From assembly GCA_023664345.1 (NCBI GenBank), contig JAMPFQ010000007.1, positions 54,315 through 118,314 on the forward strand: a stretch of 64,000 nucleotides of DNA, read 5' to 3'. Source of the stretch: Lachnospiraceae bacterium (GTDB lineage: Bacteria > Bacillota > Clostridia > Lachnospirales > Lachnospiraceae). The position numbers were made by a program, and so were the translations under genes. The notes under the pieces were generated by a model. That model was given only the letters and a program-made list of their open reading frames with translations, made no database searches and was not told the origin of the DNA. Shown piece by piece: positions 45,732 to 54,069 of this stretch (position 1 is its first letter; every line of letters begins with the position of its first letter).

Positions 45732-45771
45732 GCATTTACATGCTGACAATATCATTTTTTATCGGTGTCAT

Positions 45772-45839
45772 TCCGGTTTTATTTTATGGCAGGATAACCA
45801 AATACGGCTATGTTACCATAAAGTGAGACCGGATTTTTT
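45772..45839 (+). terminator. Terminator-like hairpin inside the chemoreceptor leader
   Basis: An 18-bp stem (TCCGGTTTTATTTTATGG pairs with CCATAAAGTGAGACCGGA using three G-U pairs) with an inner TAAC/GTTA hairpin, followed directly by TTTTTT. It sits between the promoter at 45703 and the start codon at 45928, so it would stop most transcripts unless melted. Confidence 0.75.
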
Positions 45840-45927
45840 GTACATACCACATAACCATTTAAGGCCATCCGCGAAAATCCTGCATATCTCTTCGTGTTTG
45901 GCTCATAAAACGAAAAGGAGAGACGAT

Positions 45928-47574
45928 ATGCGAAAAAGTGTGAAACTGATGGTTGGGACCCGTGTGGCGGCAGCCTTTCTGTCCATGGTGCTGTTCAGTG
46001 TGCTGACCACCAAGAACATCATCCTCATGGATCGTTCCGAGGAGAACAACATTGCAGTCAACGCCCTGTTGTCGCGGGCCCAGCAGGCGGAGGCCGCCCA
46101 CTATAAATGGGCCAGCAATCTCAGCAATGCCCTGTATGCGGGAACAGAATTTACCGGCAGTACGGATCCGACCGGATGCGTGCTGGGACAATGGATCTAT
46201 GGCGAGGCCGGAACGGATGATGAGGCCATCCTTGATCTCCGTTCCCGGCTGCAGCCTCTTCATGAAGAACTTCATCAATCCGCCGTTCATGTACTGGAAC
46301 TGCTGAAGACCGATCCGGAACAGGCTCAGAAATATTATCAGGAAACGATCCAGGGCAACCTGACGGTCCTGGTGGGCCTGCTGGATGAAGTGATCGCCCG
46401 GGGCACAGTCCTGAATGATGCCAGTGCGGAGAATATGCAGTCTATTGTCTCTACCATGCACATAGTCACCGCTGTAGGCCTGAGTCTGGCGCTGGTCTGC
46501 CTGATCAGTCTGGTATTTTATGTCATGAAGCGCATCGTGAGACCGATTCTCATGATCACCAATAAGACCAGACCCCTGCAGGAAGGCCGCCTGAAAATAG
46601 ACCTGGATTACCGCCACAATGACGAGATCGGCGATCTGTCCGGAACTTTACATCAGTCTCTGGAACAGATTAATCGGTATGTGGAGGATATCAACCACAT
46701 TCTGCACGAACTTTCCACAGGCAATTTCAATGTGACGACTTCCGTGCCTTTTATCGGAGATTTCCGTTCCATTGAAGAATCCATTGACAGCTTTACCACC
46801 TCACTCTCCTCCGCTATGTCCAATATCAGCAAAGTGGAACATGAGGTGTTCGATCATGCGAAGAATCTCTCCAACAGTTCCCAGATGCTGGCACAGGGGG
46901 CAACAGAACAGGCCAGCGCGGTGGAGGAACTATCCGCTACCCTGAACGAACTGTCCAGAAGTGCAAAACAGAATATCGATATGGCTGCCCATGCCCAGGA
47001 TAATGCCAAGCTTACCGGAGACCAGGTATCGCTCAGCAGTGACCAGATGAAACTGCTGGTAGAGGCCATGGAGGATATCAGTACCACGTCCACCCAGATC
47101 GAGAAGATCATTTCCACCATTGAGAATATTTCTTTCCAGACCAATATCCTGGCGCTGAACGCCGCGGTTGAGGCAAGCCGGGCCGGGGAATCCGGCAGAG
47201 GCTTCGCAGTGGTAGCCGAGGAAGTGCGCAGCCTTGCGGGACAGTCGGAACAGGCGGCCAAAGCCACCAAGAATCTGATCGAGAATTCCGTGAAAGCTGC
47301 AGAGCGGGGTAATCAGATCGTAACGGAAGTCTCCTCCACATTGCAGAAGACCATAGAATTGGTTCTCCAGTCCAACGACACCATCGGCGAGATCACCGGC
47401 GCGGTACGGACAGAAGCGACCGCCATCTCACAGGTAGCGGAAGGCCTTGAACAGATTGCTGCGGTAGTGCAGACCAATTCCGCCAACAGCGAAGAATCCG
47501 CCACCGTCAGCGTGGAACTGTTCGAGCAGGTTAATCTTTTGCAGGAACAGACCAGCGGATTCCGGCTGAAATAA
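45928..47574 (+). CDS. Methyl-accepting chemotaxis protein with CZB-like outer domain
   Basis: The start at 45928 follows AAGGAGAG and gives 548 residues. TM1 is near 8-28. The outer domain (about 35-190) has AEAAHYKWASNL, CVLGQWIYG and LQPLHEELHQSA, matching the His/Cys/His/His spacing of chemoreceptor zinc-binding (CZB) domains. TM2 is near 190-212, then HAMP and a signalling domain with tip [23 protein letters not shown] domains in known receptors are mostly cytoplasmic; here it is between the membrane segments. A role in zinc or oxidant sensing is inferred. Confidence 0.92.
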   Translation: MRKSVKLMVGTRVAAAFLSMVLFSVLTTKNIILMDRSEENNIAVNALLSRAQQAEAAHYKWASNLSNALYAGTEFTGSTDPTGCVLGQWIYGEAGTDDEAILDLRSRLQPLHEELHQSAVHVLELLKTDPEQAQKYYQETIQGNLTVLVGLLDEVIARGTVLNDASAENMQSIVSTMHIVTAVGLSLALVCLISLVFYVMKRIVRPILMITNKTRPLQEGRLKIDLDYRHNDEIGDLSGTLHQSLEQINRYVEDINHILHELSTGNFNVTTSVPFIGDFRSIEESIDSFTTSLSSAMSNISKVEHEVFDHAKNLSNSSQMLAQGATEQASAVEELSATLNELSRSAKQNIDMAAHAQDNAKLTGDQVSLSSDQMKLLVEAMEDISTTSTQIEKIISTIENISFQTNILALNAAVEASRAGESGRGFAVVAEEVRSLAGQSEQAAKATKNLIENSVKAAERGNQIVTEVSSTLQKTIELVLQSNDTIGEITGAVRTEATAISQVAEGLEQIAAVVQTNSANSEESATVSVELFEQVNLLQEQTSGFRLK

Positions 47575-47597
47575 TTTCTGAATTGTTCACAGTCATA

Positions 47598-47636
47598 CAC
47601 CCGCCAGTCTGTTGCTGATTGGCGGGTGCATATTTT
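47598..47636. terminator. Terminator between convergent genes
   Basis: CACCCGCCA/TGGCGGGTG stem with a 13-base loop, followed by CATATTTTATC on the plus strand. It separates the chemoreceptor from the ferredoxin-type gene. Confidence 0.75.
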
Positions 47637-47637
47637 A

Positions 47638-48483
47638 TCAATTTTTCTCTCTTCTTTTTCCCTGTGTGAAGTGCAGACACTTTGTGGGGCATGTCCCCAC
47701 ACACTTTCCACATCTTATGCACTCCGGGGAACCGGATATCTCATTGACCGAAAGGGCCACCGGGCACGCCTTCTCACAGGCGCCGCAGGAAATACAGTCT
47801 TCTTTCTCCCAATGAATCTGCACCAGGCTGAAACGGTTGAACAAACCATAGATTGCGCCCAATGGACACAGATACTGGCAGAAAGGCCTGTATATCTTCA
47901 CTGAAAGAATGATGATCAAAATCAGAATCCCCAATTTCCAGAGAAACAATCCCCCGGCCTGACCGCGGAGCATTTCATTTCCGGCAAGAAGCGGTATGGC
48001 GCCGAACAACGTCCCCGAAGGACACAGGTATTTACAGAATGCCGGAATCTTGGCAAATCCGCCAAATAAAAACATGGAACCAACACATACCAGAAAAACC
48101 AGAACCACATATTTCCCATATTTCAGGACAGAATGCAGGGGCAGCCTTTTTCTCTTACGAAAAACAGGAATCTTATGCAAAAGATCCTGCACCAGCCCAA
48201 ACGGACACAGCCAGCCACAGACAAAACGCCCCAGGATGCTCCCAAACAGGAAGAAAAATCCCAGCGCAGCAAAAGGAATCTGGAAGCCCTGCCTGTTCAG
48301 CAAAGCCTGAAGCGCCCCGATGGGACAGGAAGCCACCGCTCCGGGGCAGGAATAACAGTTCAGTCCCGGAACACAGGCATATTTCATCTTTCCCTGATAG
48401 ATCTTCCCATTTAAAAAACCGTAAACATATCCGTTTGTGAGAACGGTAAAAAGAAGCTGTACGGTCAACCGTGATCTCTTCAT
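47638..48483 (-). CDS. NapH-like membrane 4Fe-4S protein
   Basis: From the ATG at 48483 the product is 281 residues. It has four or five membrane segments, the NapH-type CGWLCPFGLVQD, FCKYLCPSGTL and FCQYLCPLGAI motifs, and two classical C-terminal clusters, CISCGACEKACPVAL and CIRCGKCVGTCPTKC. It probably passes electrons across or at the membrane. It begins four bases after the stop of the CXXC micro-protein and is third in the TlpA / CXXC / NapH-like trio. Confidence 0.9.
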   Translation of the reverse strand: MKRSRLTVQLLFTVLTNGYVYGFLNGKIYQGKMKYACVPGLNCYSCPGAVASCPIGALQALLNRQGFQIPFAALGFFFLFGSILGRFVCGWLCPFGLVQDLLHKIPVFRKRKRLPLHSVLKYGKYVVLVFLVCVGSMFLFGGFAKIPAFCKYLCPSGTLFGAIPLLAGNEMLRGQAGGLFLWKLGILILIIILSVKIYRPFCQYLCPLGAIYGLFNRFSLVQIHWEKEDCISCGACEKACPVALSVNEISGSPECIRCGKCVGTCPTKCLHFTQGKRREKN

Positions 48484-48487
48484 AACT

Positions 48488-48613
48488 TCATCCAATCCCA
48501 ATACATTCCATGCAGATCATCACTGCCTTTTTCCATATGACGGCGAACTGATCTCCAGCGGCGCCAAGGCCAAGAAATATAATCCCGGCAAACAGTCCCC
48601 ATAACCATCCCAT
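48488..48613 (-). CDS. CD1871A-family CXXC micro-protein
   Basis: A 41-residue reading frame between TlpA and the NapH-like gene. It reads MGWLWGLFAGIIFLGLG, then WKKAVMICMECIGIG: one membrane segment and a CMEC (CXXC) motif near the end. This pattern and position match the CD1871A-family CXXC proteins that sit between TlpA-like and ferredoxin-type genes in Clostridia. It begins four bases after the TlpA stop; the ribosome site is weak (GGCGG), so coupling to TlpA translation is likely. Confidence 0.8.
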   Translation of the reverse strand: MGWLWGLFAGIIFLGLGAAGDQFAVIWKKAVMICMECIGIG

Positions 48614-48617
48614 CCGC

Positions 48618-49202
48618 CTATTCTTCCAAAAGCGCATTCACTTTTTCCTCCCATGCAGCTTTTTCCATAGAACCGATCACTGTGTCCAGTATCACGCCGT
48701 TCTCATCAATAAAAAATGTGGTCGGAACAGCGGACACATCTGTAAGGAGCGCGTAATATACGGATTCGTTCAAAAGCAGATGCGTGTAATCCGCACCTGT
48801 GTGCTGAATCAGGCCTGACGCATAGTCCATGACCCTCTGATCCGCGCCCTCTTGCACATCGCTGATAATGCCAATGATCTGGAAGTCCTCTGCATCATAT
48901 TCCCCGGCCAGTTCGCCAAGTCCGGGCATTTCCCTCAGACAGGGATCACAGTAAGTGGCCCACACATTGACCATGGTAAGCCTTGATCCTGAAAAAACAG
49001 AGGAAGAGACCGTATTTCCCTCCATATCCTGTGCTTCAAAGGTGATCGTGGCAGCAGGTTCCTCACTTTCTGAGGATGGCGGCTCTACCGCCGCCTGGGC
49101 GGAACTGCTCTCCTGTTTTCTTTCATCCACTGAACTTCCACAGCCGCAAAACAGAAAAAACACCGCAGCAGATAACAGACATATTTTATACATTTTACGC
49201 AT
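48618..49202 (-). CDS. TlpA-like thioredoxin-fold lipoprotein
   Basis: A 194-residue exported protein with lipobox LFCGC at residues 17-21, an acidic spacer and a thioredoxin fold with active site WATYCDPCLREMPGL and cis-Pro segment SAVPTTFFIDENG. It should reduce or isomerise disulfides outside the membrane, fed by the two downstream membrane proteins. AGGAGGG precedes the ATG. It is the last host gene before the ICE junction. Confidence 0.92.
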   Translation of the reverse strand: MRKMYKICLLSAAVFFLFCGCGSSVDERKQESSSAQAAVEPPSSESEEPAATITFEAQDMEGNTVSSSVFSGSRLTMVNVWATYCDPCLREMPGLGELAGEYDAEDFQIIGIISDVQEGADQRVMDYASGLIQHTGADYTHLLLNESVYYALLTDVSAVPTTFFIDENGVILDTVIGSMEKAAWEEKVNALLEE

Positions 49203-49223
49203 AAATGACCCTCCTGAATCTGA

Positions 49224-49256
49224 AAAATGCCATAACTTTAAAAAGTTACGGCATTT
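49224..49256 (-). terminator. tRNA-side terminator
   Basis: AAATGCCGTAACTTT pairs with AAAGTTATGGCATTT on the minus strand, with T run. It directly follows the tRNA-Arg 3' end and would end the original tRNA transcript. Confidence 0.7.
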
Positions 49257-49258
49257 CA

Positions 49259-49301
49259 GCGTTGGTGAGGTGACTCGAACACCCGATCTTCCGCTTAGGA
49301 G
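49259..49301 (-). tRNA. 3' half of tRNA-Arg(CCU), left attachment site of the ICE
   Basis: On the minus strand the sequence runs from anticodon loop CTCCTAA through anticodon stem GCGGA, variable AGATC, T arm (GGGTG-TTCGAGT-CACCT) and acceptor strand to the 3' end. The 5' half is missing: bases to the right of 49301 cannot form the anticodon stem (TTTTC instead of TCCGC) and no D arm follows. Integration at a tRNA 3' half leaves one copy of the core at each end. The intact gene should be re-formed at the far right end of the element. Confidence 0.8.
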
Positions 49302-49792
49302 GAAAAATCACGCTGTACCCTGCGGTCTCTTTACACATCTTTTCACGTCTTTTCTTGTCAAAATTACCCATAGAGGACTATGATACTTATGCCTTTATGT
49401 TACATATTGCACAATTTCATGTAACTAAGTCAACTTTCGTTCCATTAGCAGAAAATTAGCAGAAGCCACTTTTAGGCACGCCGATTAGCAAAAAATTAGC
49501 AGGCACAAGGGTCTGTTTTTACATCAAGCCGTACTTTATTTTCTATAATACCGCCTATATTTGCCATGTATTTTATCCGGTCTGTGGATGCCTTAAATCA
49601 GTTTCCACGGATTGGACAGGTTTATTCTACCACAATACGGGCTTATTTGGCAATCAAATACCCTGTGGGATCGCTACAAGTGAAACTGCGGGGTATTTTG
49701 AGCCCAGGATTAGCGGTAAGTATGTGGAACTTAAAAAAATGGACTCCCACTGCCTAAAACAAGGCTGCTGCTGACAATTTATGGAGGATTTT
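49302..49792. other. ICE left-end non-coding segment
   Basis: No gene is supported here. Visible are an inverted repeat GTTACAT/ATGTAAC (49399-49405 with 49419-49425) and the phased ATTAGCA repeats listed separately. An open frame at 49566-49757 has no ribosome site or family look. Integrase is not encoded at this end. Confidence 0.6.
49444..49501 (+). repeat. Four phased ATTAGCA repeats near the attachment site
   Basis: ATTAGCA starts at 49444, 49455, 49484 and 49495: two pairs, 11 bases within each pair and 40 between pairs, all in one orientation. This fits arm-type integrase or excisionase binding sites, which flank the core site of tyrosine-recombinase elements. Confidence 0.7.
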
Positions 49793-50953
49793 ATGTCAGA
49801 ATACCAGTTAGAAATAAAACAGATTGTGGACTATCCACGCTGCCGGGTCTACCGGCAGTTTATCCGGAACCTGATGGATGACCGGGGCATTCGCACAAGC
49901 GGGGGCTCCGGCCTTTTTTATTACACGGTGCTTTGCAGCTACGCAAACTTCCGCACTTCCTACCGCCGCATAGACGGGATAAGCTATACCGTCTACCCCG
50001 GCGAGTGGATCTGCACGTTAAAGGAACTGTCCGGCTGGTTCCGCACCCGTTTCCAGCGCCAGGCAGTCTCCATCCTGGACGAGCTTCAGGAACGCCACCT
50101 TATCTCCTACCTTTCCCTCGGGCGCGGCAAGGTGATCAAATACAAGATCCGCGACTGGAAAACACACAACACCGTGCTGGACTATAACTGCCCCTGCCAG
50201 AAAGACACAGGCTTTTTCTTCATGCCCGTTGTCACCGCCACGGAATTAGTCAGCGCAGGCCGTTGTTCCGAAATGGACATTATACTGGATCTGTGGCTGT
50301 CCGCCATCTATAACGACAGCCAGGTACAGGGTTCTGAGCTCGGCCCTGTCGTCTACCTGCGCAACGGCACCGGCTCGCCTTTGGTGACGTACAGCGAGGC
50401 GGCTGACCGCTGGGGGATCTCCAAAACTACTGCAGGGCGTGTGCTGAAGAAGCTTGCCGGGCTTGATTACATCTCCTTAATGTCATTCCCCGGCAAGATC
50501 GGCAGCGTGATCTACCTGCGCGGCTACCTTTCCACCATGTTCCAGATTTCGGATGTCCTGATAGACAAGGACGAGGTTGCCATGAGCCTGAATATCAATG
50601 TTACGCTGCCGGATGAAGCGGAAGCGGAGACAGACACACCGGCTGCGGGGCATGGGATCTGCGTTTCACCGGAACTGTCCAGCGTTTCAAAACCGCACAT
50701 GGAAGCCATCATCAGCAAAATGGCGCAGGTGCTGGAAATACAAGGGATTTCCTGCTTCCGCTGCCCCAAATCCACATATAAGTTATATCCTTTATCTGAC
50801 GGCTGCAGGGAAAGTTATATTATGCACCTGCAGGGGGCGCCTGTCCGGTTCGGGATGGCTGTGCTCTGTGGGGATGGCAGGCCGGTTTACACTTTTGAGC
50901 TTTCCCTCTCCGCTATAGGGAAAGATGCTGACGAAGGGAGGGAACGGGCATGA
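49793..50953 (+). CDS. ICE protein with two winged-helix-like domains
   Basis: The start at 49793 follows GGAGG and gives 386 residues. Two DNA-binding-type segments are visible: one near residues 65-125 (CTLKELSGWFRTRFQRQAVS, ISYLSLGRGKVIKYKI) and one near 200-245 (TYSEAADRWGISKTTAGRVL). A C-terminal domain of about 110 residues has no known motif. The layout resembles element-borne initiator or regulator proteins. It overlaps the next gene by four bases. GC content is that of the ICE backbone. Role unproven. Confidence 0.65.
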   Translation: MSEYQLEIKQIVDYPRCRVYRQFIRNLMDDRGIRTSGGSGLFYYTVLCSYANFRTSYRRIDGISYTVYPGEWICTLKELSGWFRTRFQRQAVSILDELQERHLISYLSLGRGKVIKYKIRDWKTHNTVLDYNCPCQKDTGFFFMPVVTATELVSAGRCSEMDIILDLWLSAIYNDSQVQGSELGPVVYLRNGTGSPLVTYSEAADRWGISKTTAGRVLKKLAGLDYISLMSFPGKIGSVIYLRGYLSTMFQISDVLIDKDEVAMSLNINVTLPDEAEAETDTPAAGHGICVSPELSSVSKPHMEAIISKMAQVLEIQGISCFRCPKSTYKLYPLSDGCRESYIMHLQGAPVRFGMAVLCGDGRPVYTFELSLSAIGKDADEGRERA

Positions 50954-51519
50954 AAAAGAACCAGGACGAAGTAAGCATAACTGACAACCCGCTGTACCAC
51001 GACACATGGAAGCTGCTGAAAAAGTACAGGGATGTGGTATGGAGCCTTGAGTTGTCCGTCCAGCAGGTGCGCAGCAGGTTTGAGATCGAGTACGGGAGCT
51101 CCATTGAGGATTTCCTGGATTCCGTCTATGTGGCAGGGATAGACCTGTCTGACCGCAGCATTGAACACCATGCCAAGTGCATTGAGCGCAGCCACCGGAT
51201 GCTGAAGCTGCTGGACAGCTCCATTGACCTGCTCCGCAATAAGCACAAGAACGGCGAAAGTTACTACTGGCTGCTGTATTACGCATTCCTCTCCCCACAG
51301 CAGCTTAGGAATGTGGAGGAGATTATAGAGAAACTGCGCCCCCATATCCGGGACATCAGCTTCCGCACATATTACCGGAAACGGCGGGAAGCAATAGATG
51401 CGCTCAGCTCCATCCTCTGGGGGTATACCTCCAAAGAAAGCATTGCTATCCTGGAACAGTTTTTCCCGGATGAAGACGCCAAGCCGAAGCTGCAGGATGA
51501 TAAACCGGATACCCCTTAG
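50950..51519 (+). CDS. ICE hypothetical protein, ArpU/sigma-like helical
   Basis: A 189-residue, almost wholly helical protein (ELSVQQVRSRFEIEYGSSIE; LLYYAFLSPQQLRNVEEIIE; FRTYYRKRREAIDALSSILW). The C-terminal part resembles the ArpU/RinA-type late regulators, with a helix-turn-helix-like SPQQLRNVEEI...RTYYRKRREAI arrangement. Its start overlaps the stop of the preceding gene (ATGA) and GGGAGG lies upstream. Function unknown; probably part of the conserved ICE backbone. Confidence 0.6.
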   Translation: MKKNQDEVSITDNPLYHDTWKLLKKYRDVVWSLELSVQQVRSRFEIEYGSSIEDFLDSVYVAGIDLSDRSIEHHAKCIERSHRMLKLLDSSIDLLRNKHKNGESYYWLLYYAFLSPQQLRNVEEIIEKLRPHIRDISFRTYYRKRREAIDALSSILWGYTSKESIAILEQFFPDEDAKPKLQDDKPDTP

Positions 51520-51647
51520 TTTGAGCCACCATTGACAGCATGATAAAAAAGGGTAAACAAATGTTTCTGTTCCTGATAAAATTCTGCAATATGATGAGCC
51601 AGACAGGTACTTATAAGTAGTCCTACCCCATCTCTTTGATGACATCA

Positions 51648-51692
51648 GCAAAGGGCATTTATCCTTAAATACCATGATACTTGCCCCTTTGC
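51648..51692 (+). terminator. Terminator-like hairpin before the cargo operon
   Basis: GCAAAGGG pairs with CCCTTTGC around a long loop, followed by ACTTTTAT. It marks the end of the ICE backbone unit. Nothing else is visible in 51520-51779. Confidence 0.4.
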
Positions 51693-51779
51693 ACTTTTAT
51701 ATAGAACATTTCAGATAAAATAATTATCAAAAACTACATAAGCACTACATAAAACTTAGCTGTTAAGGTCAAAATCTTA

Positions 51780-51823
51780 TTGACGAAAGACAAAAAGTAA
51801 ATTATACTAAAAAGGACTTTTTG
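51780..51823 (+). promoter_or_regulatory. Promoter and inverted-repeat operator of the cargo operon
   Basis: TTGACG (51780-51785), 17 bases, TATACT (51803-51808). An 8-bp perfect inverted repeat CAAAAAGT/ACTTTTTG (51791-51798 with 51816-51823) brackets the -10 and the expected start. The leader to the first start codon is about 138 bases and AT-rich. Confidence 0.65.
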
Positions 51824-51952
51824 TGGCAAGGGATTGGACAAACTCTCGTTTAAAATAAAAAAATGACTTACTTTTAGTAGTATTTCAAAATGCCAAGCAA
51901 TTCTAAAAATGTTACACATAAAAATAAAGGAAAGGGTTAAGGAGCTCATTTC

Positions 51953-54037
51953 ATGCAACGGTCAGGTGAAAAAACGAAAGAGACAGCGGAGAACAGGATA
52001 TTCTCGAATGATTTCCATCAATATGTGATGGAGGCAGATACATGGGAGGATTTTAAAGCTGGCAAAATAAGAAGCCTGCCGATTAATTGCGCCGAGGAAA
52101 CTCTTAAGATATGGGAAGATTTACTTGTATTAGATAAGCAGATATGCAGCAGGTTGGATGACGAATATAAAAGTTTAATTGACGATTATGCTAAAACATA
52201 TTTATTTCTCCTGGAACAGTTGGTAATAATAATATCGGAGACGGGGCCAGGGCAAGAACGAGGGCATTTTGTGCAGCAGTTGGAATTGCTGCTCCGTTGG
52301 AAACTTTGTAAAGTCAACTTGGAAAATCTGCTTTTAATACCGAGATGCCATCCAATGGAAATAGTGGTACGGGCTTTGGCTAATGAACTGTCAGATTTGG
52401 CTGACAAGGACGGAAGCAATCTGGTAAAGGCCATTTTGTTGGCAGAGCAGAAGCGTTATGCAGAATATATTATTGTCCTTTCAGACCAGGTTTTCCTGAG
52501 AAAAAATAGAGAAGAAACATTTATAACCCAGGAAGGTCAATATTCGATAGCGGTTCCTCTTCAAGATGCAGGGAGTTTTACTGAGATATCTTCCATTCGG
52601 TTTATTGAAAAGATCAATCATTCTAAAAGGACAGGCGCGTCTACAAGTCCAATAAAGCTTGCATGCATGGGGCGGGTCACAGAGCCGACGCTGATTACAG
52701 AATACTTCAAAAACGACCTTCAACTTTTTGAATTTAAACAGGTAACGGCAAAAGGTAGTCGGCTGATGTTTCAGATAGAGGAAGAATGCATCAAAAAATT
52801 CCAATGGAGTAATAAAACTCTTTTTAACCTTCTTTCTCTGCCGGATTTGGAATTCTTGTTTAATGAGTTTGACATAGTCTTTTTTATGGATGAAAGTTGT
52901 TTTTATAGTGCAGGGCAGGCAGGGAAGACACTGGAGGAGAGGAATATTGCTGCCCAGTTGAAATGGCTGCATACAATGTCTGCACGGGAAAAGCAGACTG
53001 AAAAAAAACTGTTGTATTACAGAAAAGAATTTGAAACGATTGGCAGATGGCTGAGCGTACTGGACAAAGATGCCACTGCGCACTTACAGTTTAACGAGCA
53101 TTTGTTTTATACAATACAGAATGCTATGCGGTCTGATTGTGATGTTTATCTATATATCAGTCATGGTAGGCAGATAGGTGAAATGGATCTCTATAACCGA
53201 AATATTTGCAATGACGAAAATTATGGCGGAAAAGAGCTTTCGGTTTATAAAATGTCTCATGGGCAGGTTGACTTGGATGCATATATGAAAAAGCTTTTTA
53301 CGAATAATGATGGGGATGACAGGCAATGTAAGGTCTGGATTGATCTCTGGAAGCTTGTTAAAAGCATCAATAACGATTATTACCGCCAATTTCTGCAAAA
53401 AGGAAGTACTGAGCCTGTTAATGAATTGGATGGGATTCGTCTATTAAAAGAATCCTATCTTGTGCTTTGCTATCCGAAGACAGAAAAAGCCCAAAAAGTT
53501 TTATGCGGCTTGAAACTTGCAGAGAAGCCTGACAATATGCTTCCTGCCGTTTATGATCAATTGGCTCGAAATGCTAAGGATTTTTTAAAAGAACTGGTAA
53601 AAGAGGGGCTGCAGGAGCCGAAATACAACTGTGTTTCTCAGTATCTTCGAAATCTGCTGGCAAACGGTGTAATTTCAAGAGCAAAGAATGTGGTAGATAT
53701 TTTGTTCGGTTTTTTGCTGAAAAGGGAATATTTCTATAGAAACTTTGAATGGGTGGATATGGAAAGCGTGGAAGCTATTTATGAAGAAATGACTGATATA
53801 ATGGAAGAAGGTCTTTTTGAAACACGAAGAATCGTACTCTCTGTAATCCGTAATCTTAACGAAGTATGGCTCAGGGACTTGGGGCGAGGAGAGTCTTTTC
53901 TGATGTATGATTTTCGGAATAAATATTGTGCAGGACTAAGCGAGGAAATTTTTTTGCAATTATTGCAAGAGATACACAAGGCATGCGAAACATTGGGATT
54001 TCAGGAGAGCAGGGTCTATAACTATAGCAACCTGTAA
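51953..54037 (+). CDS. Unknown 694-residue protein, first gene of candidate three-gene system
   Basis: AAGGAG lies eight bases before the ATG. I recognise no known domain. The protein is largely helical with a beta-containing middle: an N-terminal helical region (1-130), RCHPMEIVVRALANELSDLA (131-150), then a mixed section with SIRFIEKINHS, IKLACMGRV and FEFKQVTAKG, an acidic strand FDIVFFMDESCFYS (306-319), a helical stretch, CDVYLYISHGRQIGEMD near 400, and a helical C-terminal half. There is no signal peptide, membrane segment or P-loop. It is 32 bases before the ATPase gene and shares its low GC. It could be the sensor, adaptor or effector of the set. Confidence 0.85.
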   Translation: MQRSGEKTKETAENRIFSNDFHQYVMEADTWEDFKAGKIRSLPINCAEETLKIWEDLLVLDKQICSRLDDEYKSLIDDYAKTYLFLLEQLVIIISETGPGQERGHFVQQLELLLRWKLCKVNLENLLLIPRCHPMEIVVRALANELSDLADKDGSNLVKAILLAEQKRYAEYIIVLSDQVFLRKNREETFITQEGQYSIAVPLQDAGSFTEISSIRFIEKINHSKRTGASTSPIKLACMGRVTEPTLITEYFKNDLQLFEFKQVTAKGSRLMFQIEEECIKKFQWSNKTLFNLLSLPDLEFLFNEFDIVFFMDESCFYSAGQAGKTLEERNIAAQLKWLHTMSAREKQTEKKLLYYRKEFETIGRWLSVLDKDATAHLQFNEHLFYTIQNAMRSDCDVYLYISHGRQIGEMDLYNRNICNDENYGGKELSVYKMSHGQVDLDAYMKKLFTNNDGDDRQCKVWIDLWKLVKSINNDYYRQFLQKGSTEPVNELDGIRLLKESYLVLCYPKTEKAQKVLCGLKLAEKPDNMLPAVYDQLARNAKDFLKELVKEGLQEPKYNCVSQYLRNLLANGVISRAKNVVDILFGFLLKREYFYRNFEWVDMESVEAIYEEMTDIMEEGLFETRRIVLSVIRNLNEVWLRDLGRGESFLMYDFRNKYCAGLSEEIFLQLLQEIHKACETLGFQESRVYNYSNL

Positions 54038-54069
54038 AGAGAATGGTTCATGCAAAGGAGGAATTCAAA

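Noticed and set aside
49259-49301. Complete tRNA gene
   Set aside because: The bases to the right cannot form the anticodon or acceptor stems and no D arm is present; only the 3' half is there.
49444-49501. CRISPR array
   Set aside because: Units are 7 bases with 4-22 base gaps, much too short for CRISPR repeats and spacers, and no cas gene is present.
49566-49757. 62-codon open frame near the ICE left end
   Set aside because: No ribosome site, no family resemblance, and it lies in a region rich in binding-site-like repeats.
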